A stretch of DNA of 64,000 nucleotides from Ipomoea triloba (GCF_003576645.1 NC_044916.1:12389980-12453979), one strand, 5' to 3'; positions 47,340 through 59,479 are shown, numbered from the stretch's first letter. Notes: generated from the sequence alone by a model not told the origin. Translations and numbers: made by a program.

Positions 47340-47552
47340 CTACTGAAGCACAAAGAGTCAATATCGCTTCCACTGAGCCTCGAACCCACCCCTTGCATAT
47401 GGGAGCGCAACCGGGTGCCACTAGACCACAAGGTCTTGGTAATAAAGCTAGGTCGTCTTAGGAAAAAAAAAAAAAAGAGGCTCTACATATGGGAGCGCAA
47501 CCGGGTGCCACTAGACCACAAGGTCTTGGTAATAAAGCTAGGTCGTCTTAGG

Positions 47553-47585
<33 letters not shown>
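47340..47585 (-). mobile_element. SINE with a 90-bp internal tandem duplication
   Basis: In reverse orientation: ctactgaagcacaaagagtc, then the complement of a B box (gagcctcgaaccc, 47376-47388) and of an A box (gccactagaccacaag). From 47396 a 90-bp unit (catatgggagcgcaaccggg..through an A run and gaggctcta) is repeated at 47486 with a longer A run. The B box of the second copy is missing. Confidence 0.75.
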
Positions 47586-48272
47586 TCTACCTAGTTTCCG
47601 CCCAAAAATAAACGTTGGAGTTTTGGCCGGTTAGAAGATTTGGGAAGAAAGGTATGTGTTTAATATGTATAATAATTGCAAAGAACCTAAATCAATCTCT
47701 TTGTCTCACTACGAAGAACTCAAGTTCACTTTGACCCGATTGAAATCGGAAGTGGACCACATATATCTGTATCACAAAGTAGTCTATTTCTATGTCATTT
47801 TATGCTAAAAATTCCAATAATTTCAAGAGTTAGTAATCCCCATGGTCTCAACATTTTAATTTGTAGTGAATTAGAAAAACCATATACTTCAATTCAACCA
47901 CTAATGTGGTTTACAAAGAAAAATAGTTCGTAATATTCATTTCCTTTTATTCAACTATTTCTAAACATTATTACAGTTACTAATTAATTAACAATTTCAA
48001 ATTTCAAATTTTAGTGTAAATGCACATACATTCAAAATCTCATATCACTTTTATACATCAAATTTTTCTCTAAAACTATCATTTTGTTATAACAATATAC
48101 TAAAACTCTCATTTTAATTATTATAAATGACGAATAATACTATATCAGTATAACTTAAATTATTATAACATTTTACTAAAACTTATATATTTACAACATT
48201 TTGCCCGTGCATCGCACGGGTTACATACTAATGATGATAATAAAAAAAATATAATAATAATTGTTGTTGTTG

Positions 48273-48312
<40 letters not shown>

Positions 48313-48499
48313 CATTATTATTATTATTATTAAATTGGAAAGTATATTCTTGATTCTTTCACTTGAAAATTTCAATTCCAAGACAACATGTTGTGCATAA
48401 AGAAAAAGGGGGAGGGGAGGCTCCACATGACACTATTGTGATTTGTGGTTAAATGGTTTGATGAAAGCTGTACGTATTATGAAATACACAAGCTGTATT

Positions 48500-51400
48500 T
48501 ATTAGGACTCTACACATTCGAGTCAGATTACAATTCTACAATTCTCTTTTCTAGTCTGATTATGACTCTCTTGTATATATACCTGGTCTCTTGTATATTT
48601 GTTTAACAAGTTCAGAATTAATACAAACACAGTTCTCATCTGGTATCAGTTAGCTAGGATTTTTTCTGCCATGGCCGACGGATCTGTTAATTCTTCGGAA
48701 CGGACCGTCCCTGATGTTACTGTTTCTTCGGCTCCTTCGGTGCTTAGTTCTTTATTTTGGCGTGCTCAAGTTGTTCCCTTTCTTCGGGGGCATGAGTTAA
48801 TCGGCTTTGTCGATGGCACGTATCCATGTCCTGCTGCATTCCTTACTGTCACCACCCCTGACCACTCCAAATCCGGCATATGCTCCTTGGGTTCGGCAAG
48901 ATCAGGCCCTCTTATCCATACTTGTGTCATCCTTGTCTGATGAAACTATGCCTCTTGCTCTCGGTCGCGACACCAGCAAGGCTGTTTGGGATGCTATTGA
49001 GACTTCTTTGGCTTCGTCTTCTCACGCACGCACTCTGAATATTCTTGGCCAGCTGCACAGTTTGAGGCAAGGTGACTCCTCCGTCACCAATTACATCAGC
49101 TGTGCCAATGTTATTATCGAAGATTTGGCTCTTGCCATACGACCGGTCAGCCTCGTCGATCAGAATCTCTATGTATTTAGAGGGTTACGTCCGGAGTTCA
49201 AAGCTTTAACAACATCGCTTAATGTTCGTGGGCAACCGGTTACATTGCAAGAATTAGCTGATTACCTTGGAGCCCAAGAATTCATCGCTGGCGACGATTT
49301 CGGAGGTCCTCCGCCGACTGCCTTCGCTGCACAAAGAGGTCGCCATCAGTCTCGTGGAGTGCAGCAGTTTGGTACCGGCGGTCAGTCGCGAGGCGGAGGT
49401 CGTTCTTCTGGAAAGCAGTATGCCGGCGCGGGTTCTGGGCAGCAGTTTGACTCCGCTGATTTCTCGCATGGCGGCGGCGGCGGTCGGTCTTCACAAAGCA
49501 GGGGGCGTGGCAGAGGCAATAGCTGGAGACCTAAATGCCAGCTATGTGGTGTTTTGGGCCATACTGCCCCTAATTGTTTTCAATTTATGCGCCAAAATAA
49601 CAATCCACAAGCCCACATGATTTATCAGACATCACCCTCCAACATTGAGCCAAATACACTGACTTGGTTTCCGGATATTGGGGCTACGAATCATGCCACC
49701 CAGGACTTAGCCTCTCTCTCCGCGTCTGCTGAATACAATGGTGATGACACATTGCGTGTCGGTAATGGTATGGGCTTAAATATTAGTCACATTGGTCATG
49801 CATCTTTTACTGCCCGGTCTAGGTCTTTTCAATTATCTAATGTCCTTCGTGTTCCTCAGTTGTCCAATTCCTTATTATCTGTTCAAAAATTTACATCAGA
49901 TAATAACGTATTTTTTGAGTTTCACCCTTCGTTTTTTCTTGTGAAGGATTCCATCACCAAGGAAGTTCTTCTACGGGGCAATAGTTCTGGAGGGCTTTAC
50001 ACACTTCTGGTCTCGGTTTCTGGTCCAACTGCTTTTTTTGCTGCTCGTGCCTCTCCTTCTATTTGGCATAGTCGTTTAGGGCATCCTCATTCCCGTGTTC
50101 TTAGTCGCATTCTTCCACATTGTTCGGTTAGTAGGTCTAGCTCCAATATTCGTTGTAATAATAATTTATGTAATGCGTGTCAACTAGGAAAATCTGCGCG
50201 TTTTCCCCTGCCACGTGTTGAGTCTTCTAGTTCGGATTTCTTGATTTAATATACACTGATATTTGGGGTCCTGCTCCTTTGTTATCCACAAATGGTTTTC
50301 GTTACTTTGTCCTTTTCGTTGATGATTACTCTCGTTATGCCTGGTTCTTCCCTATGAAACTGAAATCTGATGATTCCCTATGAAACTGAAATCTCATTAT
50401 GCCTGGTTCTTCCCTAGGTCGAGAGTTCTTTTAATCGAAAGATTAAGGCTGTTCAGTCTGACCTAGGTCCTGAATATAAAAAGTTGCCCCACACATTTGT
50501 TCAGTTAGGGATTAATCATCGTCAGTCATGTGCTTATACTCAGGAACAAAATGGTAGGGTTGAGCGTAAGCACAGACATATAGTTGAAACTGGTTTGTCT
50601 CTTATGGCTCATGCCTCGGTTCCTTCCAAGTATTGGGATTATGCATTTGAAACTACTGTTCATTTAATCAATAAAATGCCATCTCCCATGTTGCACAACT
50701 CCAGCCCCCATTTCTTATTCCATAAATATGCACCTTCTAACTCGTTTCTTTGTGTGTTTGGCTGTCTGTGCTACCCTTATTTAAGACCATATAATCGTCA
50801 CAAAATTGATTATAGGTCATCTCCTTGTGTCTTCCTAGGTTACCCGGAGTCTTTTAGGGGGTACAGGTGTATGGACTTGATGACTAATAAAATCTTTTTG
50901 TGTAGACATGTTCGGTTTGATGAGGAAAGATTCCCTTTTGCTGCTAAACTACCTTTGCAGGTGGCACTGAATACTTGTGCTCAACTTTGGGTTGAATCTA
51001 TGATGTTACCAGTTGTGCCTGACTCACCACAACTTCTTGTACCCCCTACCACTACTGCTCGCCCGCGTGGCTGCCCACGTGGCAAGACTGTGCGGCCGAC
51101 CACTCGTACTCATGGCATGGCTACTCGCAGCAAATCCCAGGCTCCTCCTACTACTCTGTCTGCTCAGGTTTGTCCTGCTGAACCAACATGTTACACTCAA
51201 GCAGTCAAACATCCTGAGTGGCGTGAAGCCATCGATCAAGAATTCAATGCCTTGATTCAGAATCAGACATGGTGTCTGGTCCCTACTACATCTGACATGA
51301 ATGTAATCGGTTGCAAATGGGTCTTTCGTACGAAACGGAAGGCTGATGGGACAATTGAACGACATAAGGCCAGGCTAGTGGCAAAGGGATTCAATCAGGT

Positions 51401-52860
51401 TCCAGGTCAGGACTTTTTTGACACATTCAGTCCTGTGGTTAAACCCACTACTGTCAGGTTATTGCTCTCTTTAGCTGTCTCCTCAAGTTGGGTTGTTAAA
51501 CAACTTGACATTCATAATGCTTTCCTGAATGGTACCTTGTCTGAAACTGTGTATATGAAGCAACCGCCAGGTTATGTTGATGTTCAATTCCCAAATCATG
51601 TATGCCTGTTAAAACGTTCTCTGTATGGGTTAAAACATGTTCCCCGAGCCTGGTTTACTCGTTTACATACCTTTTTGCTCTCTGTTGGCTTTCAGGCATC
51701 CAAGACAGATGTCTCATTGTTCTACTACTCAGAAAACTCTGTTTATGTTTACCTTCTCGTGTATGTAGATGACATTCTTGTTATGGGCAGTGATCAGAAT
51801 CTAGTCACTACTTTAATCTCGAAGTTATCCACTGCTTTCAAAATTAGAGATCTGGGTGAACCTGGTTTTTTCCTTGGTATTGAAACAGTCAAGTGTAACG
51901 ATGGCATATTATTCTCTCAAGCTCGCTATATGAATGACATTCTCAAACGAGCTAGAATGGCTGAGTGTAAGCCATTGGCTACCCCTATTTCTGTTTCAAA
52001 ATCTATTCCCTTCAATGCAAATCTGTACGATGATCCTACACAATACAGAAGTCTAGATGGTGCTCTTCAGTATCTGACAGTGACCCAACCTGACCTGTCA
52101 TTTGCTGTCAACCAACTTTGTCAACAGATGCATGCTCCTACTATTTCGCATTGGGAACAACTTAAACGAGTCCTACGGTACGTCAAAAGCACTCTCTCTT
52201 ATGGACTGCGTATACGGGCCTCATCCTCTAGGGAGATCCATGCTTTTTCTAACTCTGATTGGGCAGGATGTCCTCAAGATCGGAAGTCCACTAGTGGGTA
52301 TGCTGTTTTTCTTGGTACAAATCTTGTGTCTTGGGTTTGCAAGAAACAAAGAACTGTGGCCAGATCCTCTACAGAAGCATAATACAAGGCTCTAGCAGAT
52401 GTTTGTGCTAAAGTAGTATGGATTGTCTCTCTACTTCGTGAGCTTCATGTGCCAGGTATTTCTGTTCCAAAATTGTGGTGTGATAATTTAGGTGCAACCT
52501 ACATGTGTTCAAATCCAATATTTCATGCTCGCACAAAACATGTGGAAATCGATTATCACTTTGTTAGAGACAAAGTTGCCCCAGGGGAAATTCAAGTAAA
52601 TTTTGTCTCTACAAAAGATCAACTTGCTGACATCTTCACCAAAACTCTTCCTGGACCACGTTTTTCCTTTCTACGAGACAAGCTCCAGGTTACTACCATA
52701 CCCTGCGCTTGAGGGGGAGTATTAGGACTCTACACATTCGAGTCAGATTACAATTCTACAATTATCTTTTCTAGTCTGATTATGACTCTCTTGGATATAT
52801 TCCTTGTCTCTTGTATATTTGTTTAACAAGTTCAGAATTAATACAAACACAGTTCTCATC
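48500..52860 (+). mobile_element. Ty1/copia retrotransposon, almost complete, short LTRs
   Basis: Two 141-bp LTRs (48500-48640 and 52720-52860; TATTAGGACTCTACACA..CAGTTCTCATC) differ at four positions by my count. TGGTATCAG right after the 5' LTR (48641-48649) is the initiator-tRNA primer-binding site; GAGGGGGAG before the 3' LTR (52711-52719) is the polypurine tract. The flanks share TATT; block A (20788-20798, acggtattgcactattg) gives the related empty site. Short LTRs and a total of 4.36 kb suggest the Ale/Retrofit kind of copia (inference). Confidence 0.93.
48671..52712 (+). pseudogene. Copia gag-pol polyprotein, broken at a few points
   Basis: It starts MADGSVNSSERTV at 48671. Gag (RAQVVPFLRGHELIGFVDGT; DETMPLALGRDTSKAVWDAI) shifts frame near 48870-48880; zinc knuckle CQLCGVLGHTAPNC near 49536. 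The protease site reads FPDIGATNHAT, so the expected D-S/T-G has Ile. Integrase: RLGHPHSR..CNACQLGKS, IYTDIWGP, QSDLGPEY, NGRVERKH, but 50240-50470 holds a frameshift and a scrambled, partly duplicated 45-bp stretch. Reverse transcriptase: NVIGCKWVFRTKRKADGTIE and YVDD (51762-51773). RNase H: DWAGCPQDRKSTSGY, then STEA-stop at 52380 where the family has STEAEY. It ends at 52712. Confidence 0.92.
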
Positions 52861-54270
52861 TTATTGCCTATCTCTCTTTAATGAGGCGTTGTTTAATGTT
52901 AACCACCAGATAATGACACTACACCTAACTAACATTGGCATGTAGTGCACAAAATATTTATCTATAAAAATTTTAAAATATTTGGTTGTATTTAAATGAA
53001 GTAAATATTCTCAACTAGTATATATACCATAGCAATTTATATCTAGCTACCACATTGGATTTAAGAAGTTATTTTTAAGGAACTGATGTAAATATATAAT
53101 AATGATAACAGATATTGGTTAAATAAGCATTTTAATTATTTTAAAAAAATACAATTAAGTTTTCAAACTTTTTTTTAAAATACAATTAATCAATTTTATA
53201 AGATGGCACATTATATATTTATCTAATTCATTGTCCGCATAAAATACCAACTCCACATTTCTATCTTCGAAAAAATATTATACAAAACATCAAATAGGTA
53301 CCATAGTAGCTGCCCATTGATGCCCTTTCACATATGGAAGAATTTTCAAAATATACAGCGTTCTAGATATGGGACATTTAACATTCTAGCTAAATGATTG
53401 CGAGCTGTACTGTCATGCAAGGCAGTGTCATTAACTAATTAATAGTTATATTATGTACAAGAGTAGTGTTGCTACATTCATCTAATACATTGTTAGGGTG
53501 TGTTTGGTTCAAGAGTTTACGCATTAGAAATGGGAATCAAAATCATAGTTATAATATTTCTCATCAATATTCCAAATTCAATATTTTTATGAATAAGAAC
53601 ATATAGTATATGGGTATAGATTTATTATAGAGAGAAAGAGAGAGATTAGTGGGTTTAGTTGAGTTTGATGAACCATATATTCATGTTGATAATGAGCCGT
53701 GTAGAATGGAGGATGAGATTCTCTTTTGAAGTGTAAAAGGGAAATCTTATAAACCTTATTTTATGTTTTCCCATTCAATAAAAGTTTTGGTTTGTATGTT
53801 TGTGGAGATTATAGTTTGTTGTGTTGTGTTAGGATTAGGTAGATTGAGAAAATTTAATGATGAGCTGGATTTGACTTGGTCTAAATAGATCAGACATACA
53901 ACCTTCCTCAGCTCTCTCACTTTTTATCTACATCTTTTTTCCTAGTGAAGTAATATCTCCAGCAAAGCAAAGCAAAGGAATATCTCCAGCAAGCTCATTC
54001 TATTTTTAGGTAAAATGCAAACATACATTATCTGATAATATAATGCATTTTGGATAAATTTATAAGAAATAAATTGGCACTAGAAAATCCAAATTCACGA
54101 GACATACATCGCACTAAAAAAGTCAAGTATGATGAAGTCGACCGAGAAAGCGTTGACAAGAATTGAAATCAAACATATAATCTTCGGATTAGTCTTTCAT
54201 TATGGGTAATATTAATCTCCATGAGAAACAAGAAAAAAAGATACATATGGAAACAAGAAAACAATTTCTT

Positions 54271-54416
54271 TTTTTTTAGTACGGATTCTGTTACAATGCA
54301 ATATATGTTAATAACTACTAAAGCACAAAAAGTTAATATTGCCTTCCTTGAAACTCGAACTCACCCTCTTTCATATAAGAATACAATCGGGTACCACTAA
54401 ACCACAAGATCATAGC
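54271..54416 (-). mobile_element. SINE with target duplication, 146 bp
   Basis: oligo(T), gcaatatatgttaataac, actaaagcacaaaaag, a degraded B-box complement (gaaactcgaactc) and an A-box complement (taccactaaaccacaag). Flanks acaatttctt (54261-54270) and acaatttgtt (54417-54426). Block A lacks the insert (22322-22335). Confidence 0.75.
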
Positions 54417-54655
54417 ACAATTTGTTTGTATACTTGCAATGTCTCAAAAGTGGATGAGTTCAACCCACTGATGACCCCTTCTTTTTGCTTATAGTATATA
54501 TATAGTATATGTATTATATGGTGAAAATAATTCAAATTTTAGTTTGTTTTTCTTAAAAAAACTTTTATTCAAGTAAACATCTAACTCAAAACTCTTTAAC
54601 ATGCCACACAATTAGTCAATTACACACATCAAATCATTTTTTTACAAGCGAATAG

Positions 54656-54834
54656 TAGGGGTGTGCAAACTATGGAAAAATTTCGGTTAACCTACCGAAC
54701 CGAAAAAGTTTGATTAACCGTAGTTCGGTTCGGTTAATAGTTAAAGGAATCTTAAAATTTTGGTTAACGGTTAATTCGATTCGAAACAGTCGGTTAACCG
54801 AACTACCGATTCGAAACAGTCGGTTAACCGAACT

Positions 54835-54869
<35 letters not shown>

Positions 54870-55088
54870 TTATGGATGTTTGGAGTTTATATATAATTCG
54901 TGTTTTAATGTTTATAGTGTTGTTGCGGTATTATTTTTGTATATTTTATTATGAATTTATAATGATATGTATTTTATTTTAATTGAATTTATTACTTTAG
55001 GTGTTCATTCGGTTAATTTGGTAACAAAAATTTCGATTCAGTTAAAACGGTTCGGTTAACCTAATGGTTAACCAAATGAACACCCCTA
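54656..55088. mobile_element. Non-autonomous hAT element, 433 bp
   Basis: The ends TAGGGGTGTGCAAAC and the complement of TAGGGGTGTTCATTTGG are flanked by GCGAATAG (54648-54655) and GCAAATAG (55089-55096). The uninterrupted site in block A reads aagcgaatagtccttcttg (23093). The subterminal parts are full of ggttaaccg words. No ORF of note. Confidence 0.88.
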
Positions 55089-55400
55089 GCAAATAGTCCT
55101 TCTTGACTCAAGCAACCCTCTAGCTACACACACACACACACTTATGGATGCTTGGAGTTTATATATAATTCGTGTTTTAATGTTTATAGTGTTGTTGCGG
55201 TATTATTTTTGTATATTTTATTATGAATTTATAATGATATGTATTTTATTTTAATTGAATTTATTACTTTAGGTGTTCATTCGGTTAATTTGGTAACAAA
55301 AATTTCGATTCAGTTAAAACGGTTCGGTTAACCTAATGGTTAACCAAATGAACACCCCTAGCAAATAGTCCTTCTTGACTCCAGCAACCCTCTAGCTACA
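54856..55400 (+). repeat. 272-bp tandem duplication with (AC)n at the junction
   Basis: The stretch from the (AC)n run through cttatggatgtttggagttt, the right half of the hAT, its right target duplicate and agcaaccctctagctacacac is repeated once (start words at 54869 and 55141). The copies differ at only a few bases. Confidence 0.9.
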
Positions 55401-55590
55401 CACACTAATCTAATAAGAGCCAATAAAGTTTGACGTATAACGGGAACTAAAAAATGTTGGTCCAATTGTGTTTTGAAATGAATGGTTCATATATATTATT
55501 TTGATTTTATTATTTTTTTAATTATTTTTCCTATTTTACCCCTATTATATCATTTGTTTTTCCTAAATACCCCGCATTCTGAAAATGTAA

Positions 55591-56240
55591 ACTTTGGTAA
55601 CATAATATTTCGTTAATTATTTATTATTTTTAACTTACTCATTGATTTTCATAAGGAAGGTCTTAGATTCGAACCCTATCCCAATCAGAGTAAACGTAAT
55701 TGTTGAATATATACTAAAAATACGTTAGTGTATTAAAAAATAAAATTTAAAATTTGACATGAACTTTGGTCAATTAATTAATTAGCCAAACTATATAGAT
55801 AGCATTCAAAGTTGAGCATCAAAGATTACAAATAAGGAACATTGAAAATCATTTTCGAACATTTTTTTAAAAACAAATCTAGGTTAATTTTTTTTGTCTT
55901 TTTTTTAATTTAATTAATCTTCTTTAAATTATTTAGAACAAAACTCAATATTTTAATTATGCTTTACATTATTGTGAATGTTGGACATTATGGTATTAAT
56001 AATTTTTTTATGTAATTCTATAATTGTAAAATAACGATAAGTAGTGGTTGCTCCTGCTTAACAACAAGAATGTTTCTGGTTTAATCCCCTATGTTCTGTC
56101 AAAATGTAAAAGTTAAAGTTTAGTACAATTGCAACATCATACAAACCAGATTTCAAGATTAATTCATCCAGAATTAGAAAATTTGTTGAGCTTTCAAGTT
56201 TTTTCTTTTTTGGTTTTTTTTATTTTTGGCGAATCAGGTA
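55591..56240. other. Intergenic; right end of the 6400-type block
   Basis: 55591-55735 continues the match with 6500-6672, including gattcgaaccctatcc. Beyond it to 56240 nothing coding or repeated was recognised. Confidence 0.45.
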
Positions 56241-57487
56241 GGATGAGATTATCGGTAAATTGAATTAATTGAACACAACAGAATATTACAATCCTATATG
56301 AATAGGAAACTCAAAACACTCCTGTAAACTAGGAAACTAAGTCAAGCTAACATACACCACATAATATTATAATTGATAACACTAATATTGTTCACACACC
56401 CCCTCAAGCGCAAGGTTGACGGTTGACGACATTGAGCTTGTCCCGGAGAGTGCTGAACCGCGGTGCTGGTAGCGGCTTGGTGAAAATGTCTGCAAGTTGT
56501 TCCTTCATTGATACAAAGCTAACTCTGAACTCCCCTGAGGCCACCTTGTCACGGACAAAATGATAGTCAATTTCAACATGCTTCGTCCGGGCATGAAAAA
56601 CTGGATTAGCAGCCATATATGTAGCCCCAAGATTGTCACACCAAAGCGTTGTCGAAGTACCCGAGTGCAAAGCCAATTCCTTTAACAGTGAAACAACCCA
56701 AGTGACCTCTGCTATTGCATCAGCAAGACCTTTATATTCTGTCTCTATTGAAGAGCGTGTCACAGTGCGCTGCTTGCGAGAGAGCCAAGAGATCAGATTC
56801 TTACCAAGATAAACTTCATACCCACTAGTTGATTTTCTGTCCATCAGACATCCAGCCCAGTCCGATTCTGAGAAGGCGTGAATATCAGAGGATGAGGACG
56901 CAGATAGAAGTAGCCCATAGTCCACTATGCCTTTGACATATCGTAGCACACGTTTCAGTAAACTCCAATGATCCTTAGTAGGGGAGTGCATGAATTGACA
57001 CAAACGATTAACCGCGTAGGACAGATCCGGGCGAGTGATCGTCAAGTACTGGAGTGCTCTAACTATCCGGCAGTACTGTGTGGGCTTGTCAAATTAAATA
57101 GAGTTTCTGACGGGAAATAGCCTAAGTAACCGCAGCTGGAGTGGCTAAGGGTTTGCAGTCATGCATGCCGGCCCGAGTCAGAATGTTAACCATATAGTGA
57201 CGCTGTGACAGAACAAACCTAGTGTCCACACGTAAAGTCTCAATATCATAGAAAGAACGTCGGGGGGCCCAAATCTCTAATTTTGAAGGTAGATGACAGG
57301 CATCGTAGCAAATCATCGACTAGTGAGGCATTGTTACCCATCATGATTATGTCATCTACGTAGACCAATAAGAAAACCCTTGAGGTGTCAGTGGTGTAGT
57401 AGAACAACGAGACACCAGTCTTGGATGCTCGAAAGCCCATCGATAGTAAGAAGTCGTGGATGTGTTTAAACCAAGCCCGCAAGGCTT
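56241..57487 (-). mobile_element. 3' fragment of a second copia family: RT end, RNase H and LTR
   Basis: On the minus strand, reverse transcriptase starts abruptly at 57487 (KQALRAWFKHIHDFLLSMGF), has LVYVDDIIMMG, then breaks in frame near 57246 and 57050. It continues as RNase H (DWAGCLMDRKSTSGY, ETEYKGLADA, WCDNLGATYMAANPVFHART) to the stop at 56404. GAGGGGG follows, then an LTR TGTGTGAACAATATTAG from 56398 to about 56241. Gag, protease, integrase and the 5' LTR are missing. The cut edge coincides with the start of block X copy 2. Confidence 0.85.
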
Positions 57488-57512
57488 GCTTGTCAATATA
57501 TACAACTGACAT
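56404..57512 (-). pseudogene. Copia pol C-terminal half, frameshifted
   Basis: The last 213 codons (57045-56404) form an undamaged RNase H region with the DWAGC, STSGY and ETEYKG motifs and the terminal ADIFTKPLPAPRF. Upstream pieces 57512-57246 and 57316-57122 (QRHYMVNILTRAGMHDCKPL) lie in other frames. It cannot encode a working enzyme without the N-terminal fingers. Confidence 0.85.
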
Positions 57513-57518
57513 GCATGG

Positions 57519-57533
57519 TGTATAAGATTTTCC

Positions 57534-57593
<60 letters not shown>

Positions 57594-57951
57594 TAGGGCC
57601 TTAATTAAGTGGTTCAAGTTAACTAGGCTTAAGTTTGGTTGGACCCAATAACTAGTAGTTGTTGTTATTCAACCAGACTCTGTGCCTATATAAACATGGG
57701 ATATAGGATATGCATTATGTAGCACATATAGTTCACGGTACTCATACAACTCAATAGAGATCACACATGTATAAGACAGATATCACATCAACTATAGCTG
57801 GAGATCGATCAACACTATCGATCACTATCGATCAACACTGCTTCCGCTATTGATCAACACTGCTTCCGCTATCGATCAACACTGCTTCCGCTATTACGAG
57901 GTCAGGTTTCACGTAAACTATTCTGTATAGTAAGATTATTTATTTCTAACA
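57519..57951 (+). mobile_element. Solo LTR of the element family starting at 59480
   Basis: TGTATAAGATTTTCCC..TTATTTCTAACA matches the LTR at 59480-59833 (ttcaaccagactctgtgcct, tatataaac, attacgaggtcaggt). CATGG lies on both sides; the right copy shares its CA with the LTR end. Block X copy 1 (2855-2870, gcatgcatggtgaac) is the empty site. An expanded (TA)n (57538-57592) and a tripled gatcaacactgcttccgcta (57831-57895) make it longer than its relative. Confidence 0.85.
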
Positions 57952-59470
57952 TGGTGAACTTGAAACCTTTTTCATGGTGTACCATCCACTACAACTTCCA
58001 TTGTTGGGATAACAAAAGAATTATTCCTTCAAAAGCAATAGGAATATATATAGATCCTTCTCGGATCCTTGCAGCAAACTCTTTTACTTATTCTGCAAGG
58101 ATCAGTCTTTTCAAGGTAGAATATCCTATACTATATATATATAGTGTTTCTTAATTTTTGTGACCTTAAAAAAAACCCTAAGATCAATGCACTACAAGAA
58201 ACAAAAGCATTCAAGTGAAAGGGGTGGACAAAAAGCTAATTAAGCCATATATACTAAGTCAAACCCACTTTTATAAGATCTAGAGAAATGGAAACAAACC
58301 CACCCTAGCTATATATACAACATCACCAATAACAAAACTATTTATTTTTAGTGAATGGAATAATCAATTTATTGTGCTTTTGATCCAATAGATGAGTACG
58401 TTCAGTCCTGTTTGATAACATAGTTAGCTTATCAGTCAATTTTTAGTTTATTTTACTACTATTAGATTTTGATTTGGTTAAATAATCAATGAGTGTTTGA
58501 TTAATTAGATTTTTATAACAACTTATTGTTTCAAAATGCTAAAATTCAAAAGCTTTTTCGACAAGTTTTTTAAAAAATCATTTTGCATGTAATCAGTTAT
58601 CAACTAACATCTAATTTACCAAACACTGTTCTACAATCAACTAATGCTATCAACTAGTCAAACACACTAACTCAATCAACTAACATCTATTTATCAAACA
58701 CTCCCAATTAATTCCGGTGATGTTTCCATTTAAATATAATCAAAATCATTTTTTTAAAAACTATTTTACGTGCATATTTTCGTCTTTCTTCGACTGTTAG
58801 TTGTCTTTAACCCACAAAATCGTAGGGAACAATTAAACATAGACTTTCATTGGTCATTCTTGCAATGGACAACCATAAACCCTAACTTATACTCTCCGCA
58901 AATTTACCTTGCTTAAATATGTCCATAATTCTACCCAGTTTCTTTAGGTTGCTGAAAAACTCATTTTTCCCTGATTTGCAACAAATGGGTCATCAAATTT
59001 CATATTACAATACTATCAACATTCCCTACAATTAAAATGACATTTTCTACTTTTCGACTTCAGGAGAATCCCTCATCCCCACTTGAACATGGAAAGGGAT
59101 AGAGAATTAGAGATACCCCTCCCCTACCTCATATTCTGGATAGGGATACCAATTTACTAATGTCATGTTAAGAAACGAATATTAAGTAATGATTATAACA
59201 GAAACTGGGCCCACGAGAAGAAGCCGATGCATTTGTATACAACCCCTAGCCTCGGTGCTGAGGGCCTCGGGGTCCGCCAGCAGGCTGGTCAAATGGTCTA
59301 TGCGTCTGAGCCAATTCGACATCCACTTCAGACCTAGACCAGCTAATAATAAACATTTGATTAATAATGAACATCTGATTAATTGAAATCAGCTAATGCA
59401 CTCTAGTTCTCAATTTTAAATGGAAACATTTTCTCATTTTTGACGAGCATCGCAATCCACCAATTGTTCA
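57952..59470 (+). repeat. Duplicated block X, copy 2
   Basis: Collinear with 2858-4270. An additional 190 bp at about 59200-59390 includes a gypsy fragment, and about 40 bp near 58280 are absent from copy 1. Non-coding. Confidence 0.8.
59205..59345 (+). pseudogene. Fragment of a Ty3/gypsy RNase H region
   Basis: In frame it reads RLVKWSMRLSQFDIHFRPRP, the conserved end of RNase H in Tat/Athila-like gypsy polyproteins (known as KW..L.EFDI..RPR). Only about 45 codons are present, with GC content well above the flanks. Confidence 0.7.
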
Positions 59471-59479
59471 ACATGTTAA

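Larger units (their letters stand above)
47880..55590 (+). repeat. Duplicated block B
   Basis: 47880-48499 and 52861-55590 together match 14410-14503 plus 20268-23312. Within B the copia (48500-52860), a SINE (54271-54416), a hAT (54656-55088) and a 272-bp tandem duplication are extra relative to A. It includes a (TTA)n run at 48276-48332 and the Helitron-like end at 48199-48232. Confidence 0.85.

Noticed and set aside
47376..47420. Functional tRNA gene
   Set aside because: A- and B-box-like motifs are present, but no cloverleaf can be drawn and the sequence continues into a SINE body with A-rich tail.
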